DNA of 64,000 nt from Actinomycetes bacterium (GCA_025356335.1 JANXUF010000075.1:1-64000); one strand, 5' to 3'; positions 14,255 through 24,023 are shown, counted from the first letter of the stretch. Numbers and translations are program-made. Notes: generated by a model from the sequence alone, not told the origin.

Positions 14255-15097
14255 ATGCCAGAGTTACCCGAAGTAGAGACGGTCCGTCGCGGGCTCGATC
14301 AGCACCTGATCGGTCGTCAGGTCGAACGGGTCGAAGTCGGTCGGCTGCGGACCGTGAGGCGGACCTCTGCCGCAGCCTTGATCGACGGTCTCAGCGGGGT
14401 GACGTTCACCGGGACGAGTCGCCGCGGAAAATACCTACTCGTGTATCTCGACTCCGGCGATCAGCTGATGATCCATCTCCGCATGAGTGGGCGAGTACTG
14501 CTTTCCGAGCCGGGCGCTGTGCGCCCGCCGCATACCCACGTCGTTCTGCATCTCTCCGGCGAGCCTGCCAAGGAATTGTGGTTCGTCGATCCGCGGACGT
14601 TCGGCGAGATGGTCGTCTTCGACCCGGACAACGTTGCCGTCGAGTTGCCGGAACTGTCGAAACTCGGCATCGATCCGATCACCGACGGCATCAGCCGAGC
14701 TCGGTTGGCGGCTCTGTTGGCCGGTCGCGGCCGTCAGATCAAGGCGCTGCTCCTCGATCAGCACGTCATCGCCGGCATCGGCAACATCTACGCGGACGAG
14801 ATCCTCCACCGCAGCAGGATCAGTCCGTTCCGCCCCGGCTCCAGCCTGACGAGGCCGGAGATCACCCGATTGCACGCAGCGATTCTGTCGATTCTGACCG
14901 AGGCGATCGAGGCCGGCGGCAGCACGCTGAGCGACACACAATACGTCGACGTGATGGGCGACGGTGGCTCCTTCCAACTCGACCATCGGGTCTACGACCG
15001 CGCCGGCCAGCGGTGCGCCACCTGCGCCAAAGCGGACATCGTCCGTTCGATGATCGGTGGCCGCTCGACCAGCTACTGCCCCCGCTGCCAGCAGTAG
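14255..15097 (+). CDS. mutM: Formamidopyrimidine-DNA glycosylase
   Basis: Bifunctional base-excision enzyme removing 8-oxoguanine and formamidopyrimidines. It begins MPELPEVETVRRGL with catalytic Pro2 and Glu3. It has the conserved Lys in SRRGKYLLVYL, the H2TH region IAGIGNIYADEILHRSRISP, and a C-terminal zinc finger with CATC and CPRC. 280 residues, full length. Ten bases after rnc, the order rnc-mutM-smc is shared with mycobacteria. Confidence 0.96.
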   Translation: MPELPEVETVRRGLDQHLIGRQVERVEVGRLRTVRRTSAAALIDGLSGVTFTGTSRRGKYLLVYLDSGDQLMIHLRMSGRVLLSEPGAVRPPHTHVVLHLSGEPAKELWFVDPRTFGEMVVFDPDNVAVELPELSKLGIDPITDGISRARLAALLAGRGRQIKALLLDQHVIAGIGNIYADEILHRSRISPFRPGSSLTRPEITRLHAAILSILTEAIEAGGSTLSDTQYVDVMGDGGSFQLDHRVYDRAGQRCATCAKADIVRSMIGGRSTSYCPRCQQ

Positions 15098-15116
15098 ATA
15101 TCTCCGTCGCGTGTAC

Positions 15117-15134
15117 CGAATCCTGGCCGATTCG
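15117..15134. terminator. Possible hairpin between convergent genes
   Basis: CGAATC and GATTCG form a perfect 6-bp stem with a six-base loop in the 84-base gap between mutM and the convergent AbiEi-like gene. There is no T tract, so this is weak. Confidence 0.25.
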
Positions 15135-15181
15135 TACGGGATTCGTGCCAGCGACGTGTGCTGCGCTGGACGAATAACGGG

Positions 15182-16090
15182 TCACGCTGCTCGACTCAGC
15201 GCTCGCCGGATCTGAGCGACCACCCAGCAGGGACGGCCGGAGACATCCTCGTAGGTGAAGGTGACCACTCGGTTGCCGAGGAGAGTCAGTTCCGTCTGTC
15301 GTTGGGCGTCGAGCTTGCGCTGCCAGCGGGTGGCATGCGTTCCGTGGCCGGCGACCTCGACGACGAGATTGCCCGGGAAGTAGGCGTCGACCCTGGCGAT
15401 GAATCGAGTTCCCTGCCGGAAAACTTTCTGCGTCATCGGCCTCGGGATCCCGGCTTCTCGCAGCAACGCCAGAAATCGCCGTTCGAGCCGGCTCTCGCCG
15501 CCGCTGTCCACCAGCGCATCGAGCAGGATTCGGCTGCCGTTGATGGCGGGCTGGTGCCGAGCAATGACCTGAGTCCTCAGTCGTTGCTCGCTCACGAGTC
15601 TCAGTCGAATCGCCGAGTCGATGGCGTTCTCGGTTTCCGACTTGGAGAAGTGGAACAGCGCGCTGTCGAGGATTGTCCTGGTTGCGCTGGTTGTTCGAAA
15701 ACCTTGGATGATCACGATATCGCCACTGCTCATCGGGCGCCCGGTCGACACAACGGTTGCCGATGTCGCTCGTCTTCGAAGTGCTCTCGGTGCCAGCAAT
15801 TCAACAGTCCGATCGCAGAACCAGTCAAGTCCGAGTAGGCGAGACGAAGTTCGCCCGGCGACCAGGCCGGCACCGTTCAGATCAGCGACACCGGCGGCGA
15901 CTTCGGTGAGCCATGTGGTTTCGGCGCCGGCGAAACTGAACGAACGTGTCCCAACTCGGTGGAGGCGTCCCTGGTCGACCCACTTTCGGCGGGCCGAGGC
16001 GTCGATGCCGAGCTTGTCGAGTTCGGTCATCGAGATGATGTTGTGATTGGCCTCGGCGAGGCGAGTGGCGACGATGAAACGAGTGTTCAT
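15182..16090 (-). CDS. AbiEi-like protein with DUF559-type nuclease-fold tail
   Basis: 302 residues. The N-terminal third resembles AbiEi antitoxin-type winged helix regions (ISMTELDKLGIDASARRKWV then GRLHRVGTRSF). The C-terminal part (FIARVDAYFPGNLVVEVAGH through LLGNRVVTFTYEDV) resembles the DUF559/Vsr-like endonuclease fold, with D and E-x-A in place of the usual catalytic residues. Such solitary proteins are common in high-GC actinobacteria, usually without an AbiEii partner; none is next to it here. ATG 16090 is chosen, as the open frame upstream runs into smc. DNA binding is likely; nuclease activity is uncertain. Confidence 0.75.
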   Translation of the reverse strand: MNTRFIVATRLAEANHNIISMTELDKLGIDASARRKWVDQGRLHRVGTRSFSFAGAETTWLTEVAAGVADLNGAGLVAGRTSSRLLGLDWFCDRTVELLAPRALRRRATSATVVSTGRPMSSGDIVIIQGFRTTSATRTILDSALFHFSKSETENAIDSAIRLRLVSEQRLRTQVIARHQPAINGSRILLDALVDSGGESRLERRFLALLREAGIPRPMTQKVFRQGTRFIARVDAYFPGNLVVEVAGHGTHATRWQRKLDAQRQTELTLLGNRVVTFTYEDVSGRPCWVVAQIRRALSRAA

Positions 16091-16126
16091 CTCGACAGCA
16101 TGAACGAAGGGTGCGACACAGTTGTG

Positions 16127-16170
16127 GATCTGGGACGCTGGCACGAATGTGGGCGGATTCGCACCGGATC
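16127..16170. repeat. 44-base direct repeat, copy 1
   Basis: Begins GATCTGGGACGCTGGCAC and ends GATTCGCACCGGATC. Copy 2 starts 80 bases later with three mismatches. It lies between the AbiEi-like gene and smc. Confidence 0.85.
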
Positions 16171-16206
16171 CGTACCTGCGTGCTGCATCAGGTATCCGGC
16201 GGATCC

Positions 16207-16250
16207 GATCTGGGACGCAGGCACGGTTGTGGGCGGATTCGCACCGGATC
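16207..16250. repeat. 44-base direct repeat, copy 2
   Basis: Begins GATCTGGGACGCAGGCAC and ends GATTCGCACCGGATC. It matches copy 1 at 41 of 44 positions and lies 88 bases before the smc start. Confidence 0.85.
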
Positions 16251-16337
16251 GGTGCCAGCGCTGGAGGTGCGAGGGGCACGGGCGAGCGGGAGTGCCCCAC
16301 TGGCGGGCTGGCTGAGGCCATAGACTCCTGCACCACC

Positions 16338-19300
16338 GTGTTCCTCAAAGCTCTGACCCTCAAAGGCTTCAAGTCCTTCGCCGAAGCCACCACGATGCAC
16401 CTCGAACCTGGGGTCACGGTCGTGGTCGGCCCCAACGGGTCCGGGAAGTCGAACGTCGTCGATGCCATTGCATGGGTGCTCGGTGCGCAGGCACCGAGTG
16501 CGGTGCGTAGCCAGAAGATGGACGACGTCATCTTCGCGGGTACATCGAAGCGGGCGGCGCTCGGTCGTGCCGAGGTCGGGCTGACGATCGACAACTCCAG
16601 CGGCATCCTGCCGATCGAGTTCAGCGAGGTGACGATCACCCGCACACTGTTCAGAACGGGCGACTCCGAATACGCGATCAACGGCGCCCCATGCCGCCTG
16701 CTCGATATCCAGGAACTGCTGTCCGATGCGGGTGTCGGCCGCCAACAGCACGTCATCGTCAGCCAGGGGCAGATCGACGCCGTCCTCAACGCGCGCCCGG
16801 AGGATCGGCGTTCGATCATCGAGGAAGCCGCCGGTGTGCTGAAATTCCGCCGCCGCAAGGAGAAGGCGGAGCGCCGGCTCGATTCGACGGAAGCCAACCT
16901 CACCAGAGTCCAGGACCTGCTCAGAGAGGTGCGCCGCCAGCTGCGCCCGCTCGAGCGACAGGCCGAAGCCGCACGGCGCCACGGTGATCTCGTTGCCGAA
17001 CTCGGTTCGCTGCGGCTGTACCTCGCAGGCCGTGAGATCGCCGGACTGCGGACCCGGCTCGGCATACTCGCCAACCAGCACGGTGTCACCGAAGCCGAAG
17101 AGGGCCGGTTGCGAGCCGAGTTGGCTCGACTGGACACCGAGGTGATGGCCTGCGAGGCCGAACTCAGCGCCCGCGGTCATACCGACGTCGGAGACTCATT
17201 GGTTCGCGTCGAGCAGCTCCGCGAGCGCGCACGCGGACTCGCCAATGTGATCGTCGAACGGCGGCGTTCCGTCGAGCGCGATCGTGGCGCATTGATGAAC
17301 GAAGGCGTCGTTGCCAACCTCGAAGCTGAAGCCGCATCGGCGCATTCGCAACTCGCCGAGGTGACCGCTTCGATCGTGGCCAGTGCGCCACTGGCGGAAC
17401 AGTTGGCAGAGGACGAAGAAGCGTTCGCAGCGGACCGCGACGGCTCGCAGCCGACGACGCCAGTCGCCACACGAGACGGCAGCGCCAATGCTGCGGCGGA
17501 GGTACGCGGTGAACTGCGCTCGCTGAGCAACGGTGTCGATAGCGACGATGCCGAACAGCGAAGGGTGTCGAGCCGGGCGGAATCGTTGCGCCGGCGGGCA
17601 GAACAGCTGAGCGAGGACATCGACAAGCTCAAGATCGAATGCCAGCAGGCAGAAGGTGCTGAGGCGCCCATCGTTGCCGAGCTGGAGATTGCCGAGGTAC
17701 GACGTCAGCGTGCCGAGGCAGGTCTGGCAGCGATCGAAGAAACCCGCCAGACGGCGGCCTCTGACTCGGCAGGCTGGCGCGCCCGCGCCGACGCGCTGGG
17801 AATGGCGCTCGACTCAGCGCGCGCCCGTGCGGGGGCAGAGCGCGTCGCCGGACTCGATGGCGTCCTCGGGACACTGCTCGATCTCGTCGAGGTCGACGAG
17901 GACTGGGGTCAGGCATTCGAAGCCGCCGCCGGCGAGGCACTGCTGGCGGTGGTCGTCGATGATCCCGATGCCGGTCGGCGGGCACTCGCCCACCTGCGCC
18001 AGGCAGATGCTGTCGGCGCGGTCCTCGCTCTCGGCGTGGTTCGCGCCCACCAACAGGAACTGCTGGCCGACGATTGCGTTCGTCATCATGTCCGCTCCAG
18101 CGACCAGCGTGTCAGCGCACTACTCGACAGTCTGCTCGGCGACGCGATTCGCGTCGGTTCGTGGGAGTCCGCCGTCGACGCCGTCGTCCTCAGTCCGCTC
18201 CGAATCGCCGTGACGCCTGACGGACATCGGTTCGGTCCGTCCGGCTGGCGGCTCGGAGCGGCCGGCGGGGGAGCGACGGCCGCAGCGCTCGACGACGCGC
18301 GCCAACGTGCCGACGAGGCTGCGGAGGAACTCGCCCGCCGTTCCACAGCGCTCAGCGCGGCAAAGGCGGAGCTACTCGAAGCCCAGGCCGATGAGCAGGA
18401 ACTGCTGCGCCGCCTCGAAGCGCACGATACGCGTTTCTCTGCAGCATCGGATCAGCTGACCCGTTCCCTCAACGAGCGCGGCCAGGTCGCTGCCGATCTC
18501 GAGAGCCTCGAACTCGTGCAGACCGGGATCACCGACCGGGCGACACTCCGCAAACACCGCATCGAAGCATTGACGAAGCTGCTGCCGGCACTCGAAGCTG
18601 ACGAGGCAGCAGAAGCCGATGCCGCCAGACTACGCGGACAACGGCGCGCCCAGATGGAATTCAGAGCCCGTGAACTGGCGACTCGGCGCAAGGATCTCGA
18701 AGTCCGCAACGCCGGCCTGAACGAACGCAAGCAGTATCTCGAGCGGCGGATCCTCGATGTCGAGCGTCGTCTTGAGGCCGACGTCGTGGCTCGCGCCGCT
18801 GCGGCCGAACGGCGGGTTCACGTCGAGCGGGTACTCATCGCTCTCGATCGCATCGGCGCGCTCGTGCAGTCACACCGCAGTGTGCTCGACAGCGAACACC
18901 AGCGGCTGAACGAATTGCGCCGCCGTCAGAGCGACGAGGTCCGCGCCATCGCCCAACGCCTCGACGCCTCGCGGAAAAGTCGAACCGCTGCGGAGAAGCA
19001 GATGGAGGAACTGCGAGAGCGCGAACGTCGCAACGAGATCGAACATGCCGAAGTCCGCACTCGCCTCGAAGCGGCAATCGACGGGCTGCGTCGTGACCTC
19101 GACGTCGAACCCGATGTGGCGATGGCAGCGGCGGCACCGTCGGGTGCAGGGAGCGCCAACCCGTCTGAACGGGCCCGCGAACTCGAACGCGAACTGAGGC
19201 TGCTCGGCCCGATCAACCCGTTGGCACTCGAGGAGTTCACGGCGCTGCAGGAACGCCACGCCTTCCTCGAGGCGCAACTCGAGGACGTCAAGTCGACTCG

Positions 19301-19808
19301 TCGCGACCTGATGCGCGTGATCAAGGCAGTCGACCAGGAGATCCAATCGGTGTTCGCGACCGCCTTTGCCGACGTCAGCGAGAACTTCACCGGCTTGTTC
19401 TCGATGCTCTTCCCCGGCGGTGCCGGGAAACTTATCCTGACGAATCCGGACGACATGTTGAACACCGGCATCGAGGTCGAAGCGAAGCCGAGTGGCAAGA
19501 ACGTCAAGAAGCTGTCGCTGCTGTCCGGTGGCGAACGGAGCCTGACGGCGCTCGCCTTCCTGTTCGCCGTCTTCCGAAGCCGGCCGTCGCCGTTCTACGT
19601 GATGGACGAGGTCGAAGCGGCGCTCGACGACGTCAACCTGCACCGCTTCCTCGGCCTCATCGCCGAGTTCCGTGACGAGGCCCAGTTGCTGATCGTCAGT
19701 CACCAGAAGCGCACGATGGAAGCTGCCGACTGCCTGCTCGGAGTGACGATGCAACCAGGCGGTTCGAGCAAGGTGATCGTCGAAAAGGCCGCAGCGTTGC
19801 GCGACTGA
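16338..19808 (+). CDS. smc: Chromosome partition protein SMC
   Basis: 1156-residue condensin ATPase that compacts and segregates the chromosome. Walker A GPNGSGKSN is at 31-39. A long coiled coil follows, the hinge lies at about 500-640 (GVLGTLLDLVEVDEDWG), and the second coiled coil leads to the signature LSGGERSLTALAFLF near 1060 and Walker B FYVMDEVEAALDD near 1088. The start is GTG 16338 (VFLKALTLKGFKSF); upstream in-frame sequence is the direct-repeat region and is not family-like. TAGACT ends 11 bases before the start. No scpA or scpB is nearby. Confidence 0.96.
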   Translation: MFLKALTLKGFKSFAEATTMHLEPGVTVVVGPNGSGKSNVVDAIAWVLGAQAPSAVRSQKMDDVIFAGTSKRAALGRAEVGLTIDNSSGILPIEFSEVTITRTLFRTGDSEYAINGAPCRLLDIQELLSDAGVGRQQHVIVSQGQIDAVLNARPEDRRSIIEEAAGVLKFRRRKEKAERRLDSTEANLTRVQDLLREVRRQLRPLERQAEAARRHGDLVAELGSLRLYLAGREIAGLRTRLGILANQHGVTEAEEGRLRAELARLDTEVMACEAELSARGHTDVGDSLVRVEQLRERARGLANVIVERRRSVERDRGALMNEGVVANLEAEAASAHSQLAEVTASIVASAPLAEQLAEDEEAFAADRDGSQPTTPVATRDGSANAAAEVRGELRSLSNGVDSDDAEQRRVSSRAESLRRRAEQLSEDIDKLKIECQQAEGAEAPIVAELEIAEVRRQRAEAGLAAIEETRQTAASDSAGWRARADALGMALDSARARAGAERVAGLDGVLGTLLDLVEVDEDWGQAFEAAAGEALLAVVVDDPDAGRRALAHLRQADAVGAVLALGVVRAHQQELLADDCVRHHVRSSDQRVSALLDSLLGDAIRVGSWESAVDAVVLSPLRIAVTPDGHRFGPSGWRLGAAGGGATAAALDDARQRADEAAEELARRSTALSAAKAELLEAQADEQELLRRLEAHDTRFSAASDQLTRSLNERGQVAADLESLELVQTGITDRATLRKHRIEALTKLLPALEADEAAEADAARLRGQRRAQMEFRARELATRRKDLEVRNAGLNERKQYLERRILDVERRLEADVVARAAAAERRVHVERVLIALDRIGALVQSHRSVLDSEHQRLNELRRRQSDEVRAIAQRLDASRKSRTAAEKQMEELRERERRNEIEHAEVRTRLEAAIDGLRRDLDVEPDVAMAAAAPSGAGSANPSERARELERELRLLGPINPLALEEFTALQERHAFLEAQLEDVKSTRRDLMRVIKAVDQEIQSVFATAFADVSENFTGLFSMLFPGGAGKLILTNPDDMLNTGIEVEAKPSGKNVKKLSLLSGGERSLTALAFLFAVFRSRPSPFYVMDEVEAALDDVNLHRFLGLIAEFRDEAQLLIVSHQKRTMEAADCLLGVTMQPGGSSKVIVEKAAALRD

Positions 19809-19902
19809 GGTTTCCAGTGGTTTCCTGAGGGAGTCGTTTGGATCGACTATCGTTGCCGAATTGTCTTTGTCCGACTGATTCCCGAGCAGGAGTGCGACCA
19901 AC

Positions 19903-21039
19903 GTGAGTGAATCCGTCGTCAGCGACATGAACTTCGCTGATGCGTCGGCGTCCGCCGACGTGGTGCCCGCCGTTCAACTCGTCGGATTGCGCAAGCAGTT
20001 CGGTGAGGTCAAGGCGGTCGACGGCGTCGACCTGTCGATCGCCGACGGAGAATTCTTCGCATTGCTCGGCCCGTCCGGCTCCGGAAAGACGACCGTACTG
20101 CGCATGATTGCCGGCTTCGAGTTGCCGACCGCCGGGGCCGTGCTGCTTCACGGACAGAACGTCAGCAGCGTCCCCGCATACGATCGCGACGTCAACACCG
20201 TCTTCCAGGACTACGCGCTGTTTCCACACATGACCGTGTTGCAGAACATCGAATACGGACTGAGAGTCAAGAAGGTCGCCAAGGCTGAGCGTCGGCGACG
20301 GGCGACGGAGATGCTCGAAACCGTGCGACTCGGTCAACTCGGCGGTCGTCGGCCGAGCCAACTCTCCGGCGGTCAGCGTCAGCGCATCGCCCTCGCCAGG
20401 GCACTCGTCAACAGGCCGAGGGTCCTGCTGCTCGACGAACCGCTCGGGGCGCTCGACCTCAAGCTGAGGGAGGAGATGCAGGTCGAACTGAAGACGATCC
20501 AGCACGATGTCGGCATCACCTTCATCTTCGTCACCCACGACCAGGGCGAGGCGCTGAGCATGAGCGACCGTATCGCCGTGTTCAACGACGGCCGTATCGA
20601 GCAGGTCGGAACGCCGCAGCAGATCTACGAACGTCCGAGCACGCCGTTCGTCGCCAACTTCGTCGGTACTTCCAATGTCATCGCCGCCGAGATGACGATG
20701 CACGGCAGCGGTTCGGCGGGCACGTCAGGCGGCCACTACACAGTGCGGCCGGAGCGCATCACCATCAACGCCTCGGCGATCGACCCGGTCACCGATGTTT
20801 CGGTCACCGGTTCCGTCGAGGACATCCAGTATCTCGGTGCCGAGTCCCGGGTACGCGTGCGCCTCGTCGACGGGTCATCCGTCGTCGCCGGGGTGCGGAG
20901 CGACGGTCTTGCGGCGATCGCTGTCGGCAGCACCGCCGTGCTGTCCTGGCGGCGTGATGCCGCCCTCCTGTCGGACAGTGTTTTCAGTGAAGTGTCATCA
21001 GCGATGAATCCGGGTCCGCCCGGGGGGAGAGAGCCATGA
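19903..21039 (+). CDS. potA: Polyamine-type ABC transporter ATP-binding protein
   Basis: Energises uptake by the permeases encoded downstream. Walker A GPSGSGKTT at 56-64, signature LSGGQRQRIALARAL near 150, Walker B LLLDEPLGALD, and a C-terminal TOBE-type regulatory domain starting at VRPERI. 378 residues, normal for PotA/FbpC-type subunits. GTG 19903 has GGAG upstream; TATCGT about 50 bases upstream may be its -10. Its stop overlaps the lipoprotein ATG (ATGA). Substrate (spermidine/putrescine versus another small cation) cannot be fixed from sequence alone. Confidence 0.9.
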   Translation: MSESVVSDMNFADASASADVVPAVQLVGLRKQFGEVKAVDGVDLSIADGEFFALLGPSGSGKTTVLRMIAGFELPTAGAVLLHGQNVSSVPAYDRDVNTVFQDYALFPHMTVLQNIEYGLRVKKVAKAERRRRATEMLETVRLGQLGGRRPSQLSGGQRQRIALARALVNRPRVLLLDEPLGALDLKLREEMQVELKTIQHDVGITFIFVTHDQGEALSMSDRIAVFNDGRIEQVGTPQQIYERPSTPFVANFVGTSNVIAAEMTMHGSGSAGTSGGHYTVRPERITINASAIDPVTDVSVTGSVEDIQYLGAESRVRVRLVDGSSVVAGVRSDGLAAIAVGSTAVLSWRRDAALLSDSVFSEVSSAMNPGPPGGREP

Positions 21040-22265
21040 AATCCACGAAGAGATCGGTCGCCTTCGCAACAGTGGGCGTACTTGCCCTGGCTGCCTGCGG
21101 CAGTTCGGCGAAGTCGACGACCGCAGGAACCACAGCCGCCGGAACTGCCGGCGCCGGCACGCCGACATTCAACATCCCGAAGGTACCGATGCTCGACCAG
21201 CTCGGTGCGGGCGAGGGTGCGCTCGACATCGTCGTCTGGGCGGGGTACACCGAGGACGGCACGAATGACCCGAAGGTCGACTGGGTCAAGCCGTTCGAGA
21301 AGAAGACCGGATGTGTGGTCGCTGCGAAGACCGCAGGCACGTCAGACGAGATGGTGTCATTGATCCAGTCCGGCGGCTACGACGGTCTGTCGGCGTCCGG
21401 TGACGCCAGCCTCCGGTTAATCGTCGGCGGAGATGTCGCTCCGGTGAACACCACACTCGTGCCGAGCTACACCAACATCCAGGACTTCTTGAAGAACCGC
21501 CCGTGGAACTCGGCGAACGGTCAGATGTACGGCATCCCCCACGGTTGGGGTGCCAACGTCCTGATGTACAACAAGTCGGTCGTCACCACCGCCCCCGACT
21601 CGTGGAGCGTGGTCTTCGATCCGGCCTCGCCCTACAAGGGCAAGATCACGGCCTACGACAGCCCGATCTACATTGCCGATGCCGCGCTGTACCTCTCGAA
21701 GACGAAGCCCGAGTTGAAGATCACCAATCCCTACGCACTCGACCAGGCGCAGTTCGACGCCAGCGTTGCGCTGTTGAAGGCGCAGAAGCCGCTGATCGGC
21801 GAATACTGGAGCGACTACACGAAATACCAGCAGGCGGTCACCAGCGGCAGCATCGTGCTCGGCACCAGCTGGCAGGTCATCCAGAACGCGCTCACCGCGC
21901 AGAAACCGCCTGTCGGGGTCGCCTCGGTGATCCCCAAAGAGGGCGCGACAGGCTGGTCAGACACCTGGATGGTCGCCTCCAAGGCGAAGCACCCCAACTG
22001 CATGTACATGTGGATGGACTGGATCGCCTCCGGCCCGATCAACGAGCAGGTCGCCAGCTACTTCGGTGAGGCACCGGCGAGCAAGGGCGCATGCACCGAC
22101 GCCGATGGTAAGACGCTGTGCGCGGACTACCACGCTGACGACAAGGCCTATTCGGACACGATCCACTATTGGACCACACCGACGAAAACCTGCCTCGATG
22201 GCCGTGGTGACATCTGCGTGCCGTACGCAAGTTGGGTTCAGGCCTGGGACGCGATCAAGGGGTGA
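21036..22265 (+). CDS. potD: Extracellular solute-binding lipoprotein (PotD-like)
   Basis: 409 residues. Signal peptide with lipobox LAAC (Cys21) followed by a Thr/Gly/Ala linker; mature domain of the polyamine-binding type (LDIVVWAGYTEDG, GIPHGWGANVLMYNKSVV). It delivers the ligand to the two permeases. Six Cys in the C-terminal third (for example CTDADGKTLC and CLDGRGDIC) could form disulfides, unusual for E. coli PotD. ATGA overlap with potA and GTGA overlap with potB place it inside a tight operon. Confidence 0.9.
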   Translation: MKSTKRSVAFATVGVLALAACGSSAKSTTAGTTAAGTAGAGTPTFNIPKVPMLDQLGAGEGALDIVVWAGYTEDGTNDPKVDWVKPFEKKTGCVVAAKTAGTSDEMVSLIQSGGYDGLSASGDASLRLIVGGDVAPVNTTLVPSYTNIQDFLKNRPWNSANGQMYGIPHGWGANVLMYNKSVVTTAPDSWSVVFDPASPYKGKITAYDSPIYIADAALYLSKTKPELKITNPYALDQAQFDASVALLKAQKPLIGEYWSDYTKYQQAVTSGSIVLGTSWQVIQNALTAQKPPVGVASVIPKEGATGWSDTWMVASKAKHPNCMYMWMDWIASGPINEQVASYFGEAPASKGACTDADGKTLCADYHADDKAYSDTIHYWTTPTKTCLDGRGDICVPYASWVQAWDAIKG

Positions 22266-23194
22266 GGCCGGCCGACGCCAACATCGTGGACGCGGCCATT
22301 CCGATGATGCCACAGGACGGCGGGGGCGTGGAACATGGATCTGTCGCCAGGCTCGCCCGCTTCTTCGATCGGCATCCGCGTCTGCGATTGGCGTCGTTTC
22401 TCTGTGGGCCAGGAGCGTGGTTGATCGTCGCCTATCTCGGCTCGCTGGTGTTGATGCTGTTGACGTCGTTGTACGGCCTCAACGATTTCACCGGGAAGGT
22501 CGACCGTAGCCGTACGACGTTGGAGAACTACCGCCAGGTCTTCTCGTCGAACGGTCCCTACCTCGCGAAGATCGTCCGCACCATCGGCATCGCCGCTGCG
22601 GTCACGGTCATCGACATCGTCATGGCCTTGCCGCTGGCGTTCTTCATCGCCAAGGTGCTGTCGCACCGGTGGCGGCGCTTCGGCATCGTTGCCGTGCTGA
22701 TGCCATTGTGGGCGAGTTACATCGTCAAGGGCTATGCATGGCGCACATTGCTCGACCCTGCCGGCGGCGTCTTCCGCAAGACGTTCCATGTTTCGCCGGG
22801 ATTCGGCCAGACGGGTTTGATCATGCTGTTGGCGTATCTGTGGTTGCCGTACATGGTGCTGCCGATCGTCGCCGGGCTCGAGCGCCTCCCTGATTCGCTG
22901 CTTGCGGCGTCAGCCGATCTGGGCGGCCGGAACACACGGACGTTGCGGTCGATCGTCCTGCCGCTACTCGTCCCGGCGATCGCCGCCGGGTCGATCTTCA
23001 CCTTCTCGTTGTCGCTCGGTGACTACATCGCCGTCGGTCTGGTGGGTGGCACGACATCGGTGATCGGATCCGTCGTCAACTCGAACATCTCGACGAACCT
23101 TCCTTTTGCCGCAGCAATGGCCGCCGCATCGATCGTCGTCGTCGGCGCCTACCTCACCGGAGCGCGCCGCCTCGGCGCCTTCGACAACCTCTGA
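22262..23194 (+). CDS. potB: ABC transporter permease (PotB-like)
   Basis: Inner-membrane permease with about six transmembrane helices (first near 45-70, GAWLIVAYLGSLVLMLLTSL). It has the cytoplasmic EAA loop in the form LLAASADLGGRNTRTLRSIV, which docks with the ATPase. The start at GTG 22262 overlaps the potD stop. A cytoplasmic N-terminal stretch of about 45 residues is a little longer than usual. The order ATPase, binding protein, permease, permease is complete. Confidence 0.9.
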   Translation: MRPADANIVDAAIPMMPQDGGGVEHGSVARLARFFDRHPRLRLASFLCGPGAWLIVAYLGSLVLMLLTSLYGLNDFTGKVDRSRTTLENYRQVFSSNGPYLAKIVRTIGIAAAVTVIDIVMALPLAFFIAKVLSHRWRRFGIVAVLMPLWASYIVKGYAWRTLLDPAGGVFRKTFHVSPGFGQTGLIMLLAYLWLPYMVLPIVAGLERLPDSLLAASADLGGRNTRTLRSIVLPLLVPAIAAGSIFTFSLSLGDYIAVGLVGGTTSVIGSVVNSNISTNLPFAAAMAAASIVVVGAYLTGARRLGAFDNL

Positions 23195-23203
23195 GCCCGT
23201 GCC

Positions 23204-23998
23204 ATGACCCTGACCACTCGCGCCAAGCTGCTACTCGCAACCCTCTCCGGTCTGGTGTTGATCGTCCTCTACGGACCGCTGCTCGTCATCGCCGTTCAGT
23301 CGCTGAACAGTTCCGCCGCCGGCGCCTGGCCGCCGACCGGGTTGACGTTCAAATGGTGGACGAAGGCGTGGGGCAACGGTGGGTGGACGGACGCCTTGCG
23401 CTATTCGCTCCTGGTCGCTCTTGTGGCAACCGTCGTCGCGCTGGCGCTCGGCACACTCGCTTCGTTCGCCGTCTACCGATTCAAGTTCTTCGGCCGCAAT
23501 GTCATCAGCTTCCTGATCGTCCTCCCGATTGCACTGCCGGGCATCGTCACCGGCATCGCCCTGCACTCGGCATTCGACCGGCTCGACATCTCGCTCGGGT
23601 TCCTGACGATCGTCGTCGGCCACGCCACGTTCTGCATCGTCGTCGTCTACAACAACGTCATCGCCCGCCTCCGGCGCAGCTCTCCGAACATCGAGGAAGC
23701 CTCGGCGGACCTCGGCGCCAACCCCTTCCAGACGTTCGCCCACATCACCTTTCCGGCGCTTCGGACGGCGATGCTCGCCGGAGCGATGCTGGCGTTTGCG
23801 CTGTCCTTCGACGAGGTCGTCGTCACGACGTTCACGAGCGGAGCACGCCAGACGCTGCCCAGGTGGATCCTCGACAACGTCTTCCGGGGTAAACAGATCA
23901 CCGTCGTCAACGTCGTCGCAACTGCCGTCGTCCTGCTGTCCATCATTCCGGTCTGGGTCGTGCAGCGCCTGACCGACGGAGGTTCTGCCGGCCGCTGA
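23204..23998 (+). CDS. potC: ABC transporter permease (PotC-like)
   Basis: 264-residue second permease with six predicted helices, the first at about 9-30 (LLLATLSGLVLIVLYGPLLV). The EAA loop is IEEASADLGANPFQTFAHI. Nine bases separate it from potB. A 7-bp inverted repeat straddles its stop codon and may end the operon. The gene is followed by a convergent oxidoreductase. Confidence 0.9.
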   Translation: MTLTTRAKLLLATLSGLVLIVLYGPLLVIAVQSLNSSAAGAWPPTGLTFKWWTKAWGNGGWTDALRYSLLVALVATVVALALGTLASFAVYRFKFFGRNVISFLIVLPIALPGIVTGIALHSAFDRLDISLGFLTIVVGHATFCIVVVYNNVIARLRRSSPNIEEASADLGANPFQTFAHITFPALRTAMLAGAMLAFALSFDEVVVTTFTSGARQTLPRWILDNVFRGKQITVVNVVATAVVLLSIIPVWVVQRLTDGGSAGR

Positions 23999-24011
23999 CA
24001 AAATGGCCGGC
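23987..24011. terminator. Possible hairpin across the potC stop
   Basis: GCCGGCC (23987-23993) and GGCCGGC (24005-24011) can pair around an 11-base loop holding the stop codon. It lies between convergent genes; no T tract. Confidence 0.3.
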
Positions 24012-24023
24012 CGGTTCCGGCGG

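Noticed and set aside
16122..16337. N-terminal extension of SMC through the direct repeats
   Set aside because: SMC proteins begin at the LKALTLKGFKSF strand. The extension translates the 44-base repeats and has no counterpart in the family.
16091..17137. Upstream extension of the AbiEi-like protein to a 651-residue start
   Set aside because: The extra 349 residues overlap smc in antisense and are low complexity. The family part begins at ATG 16090.
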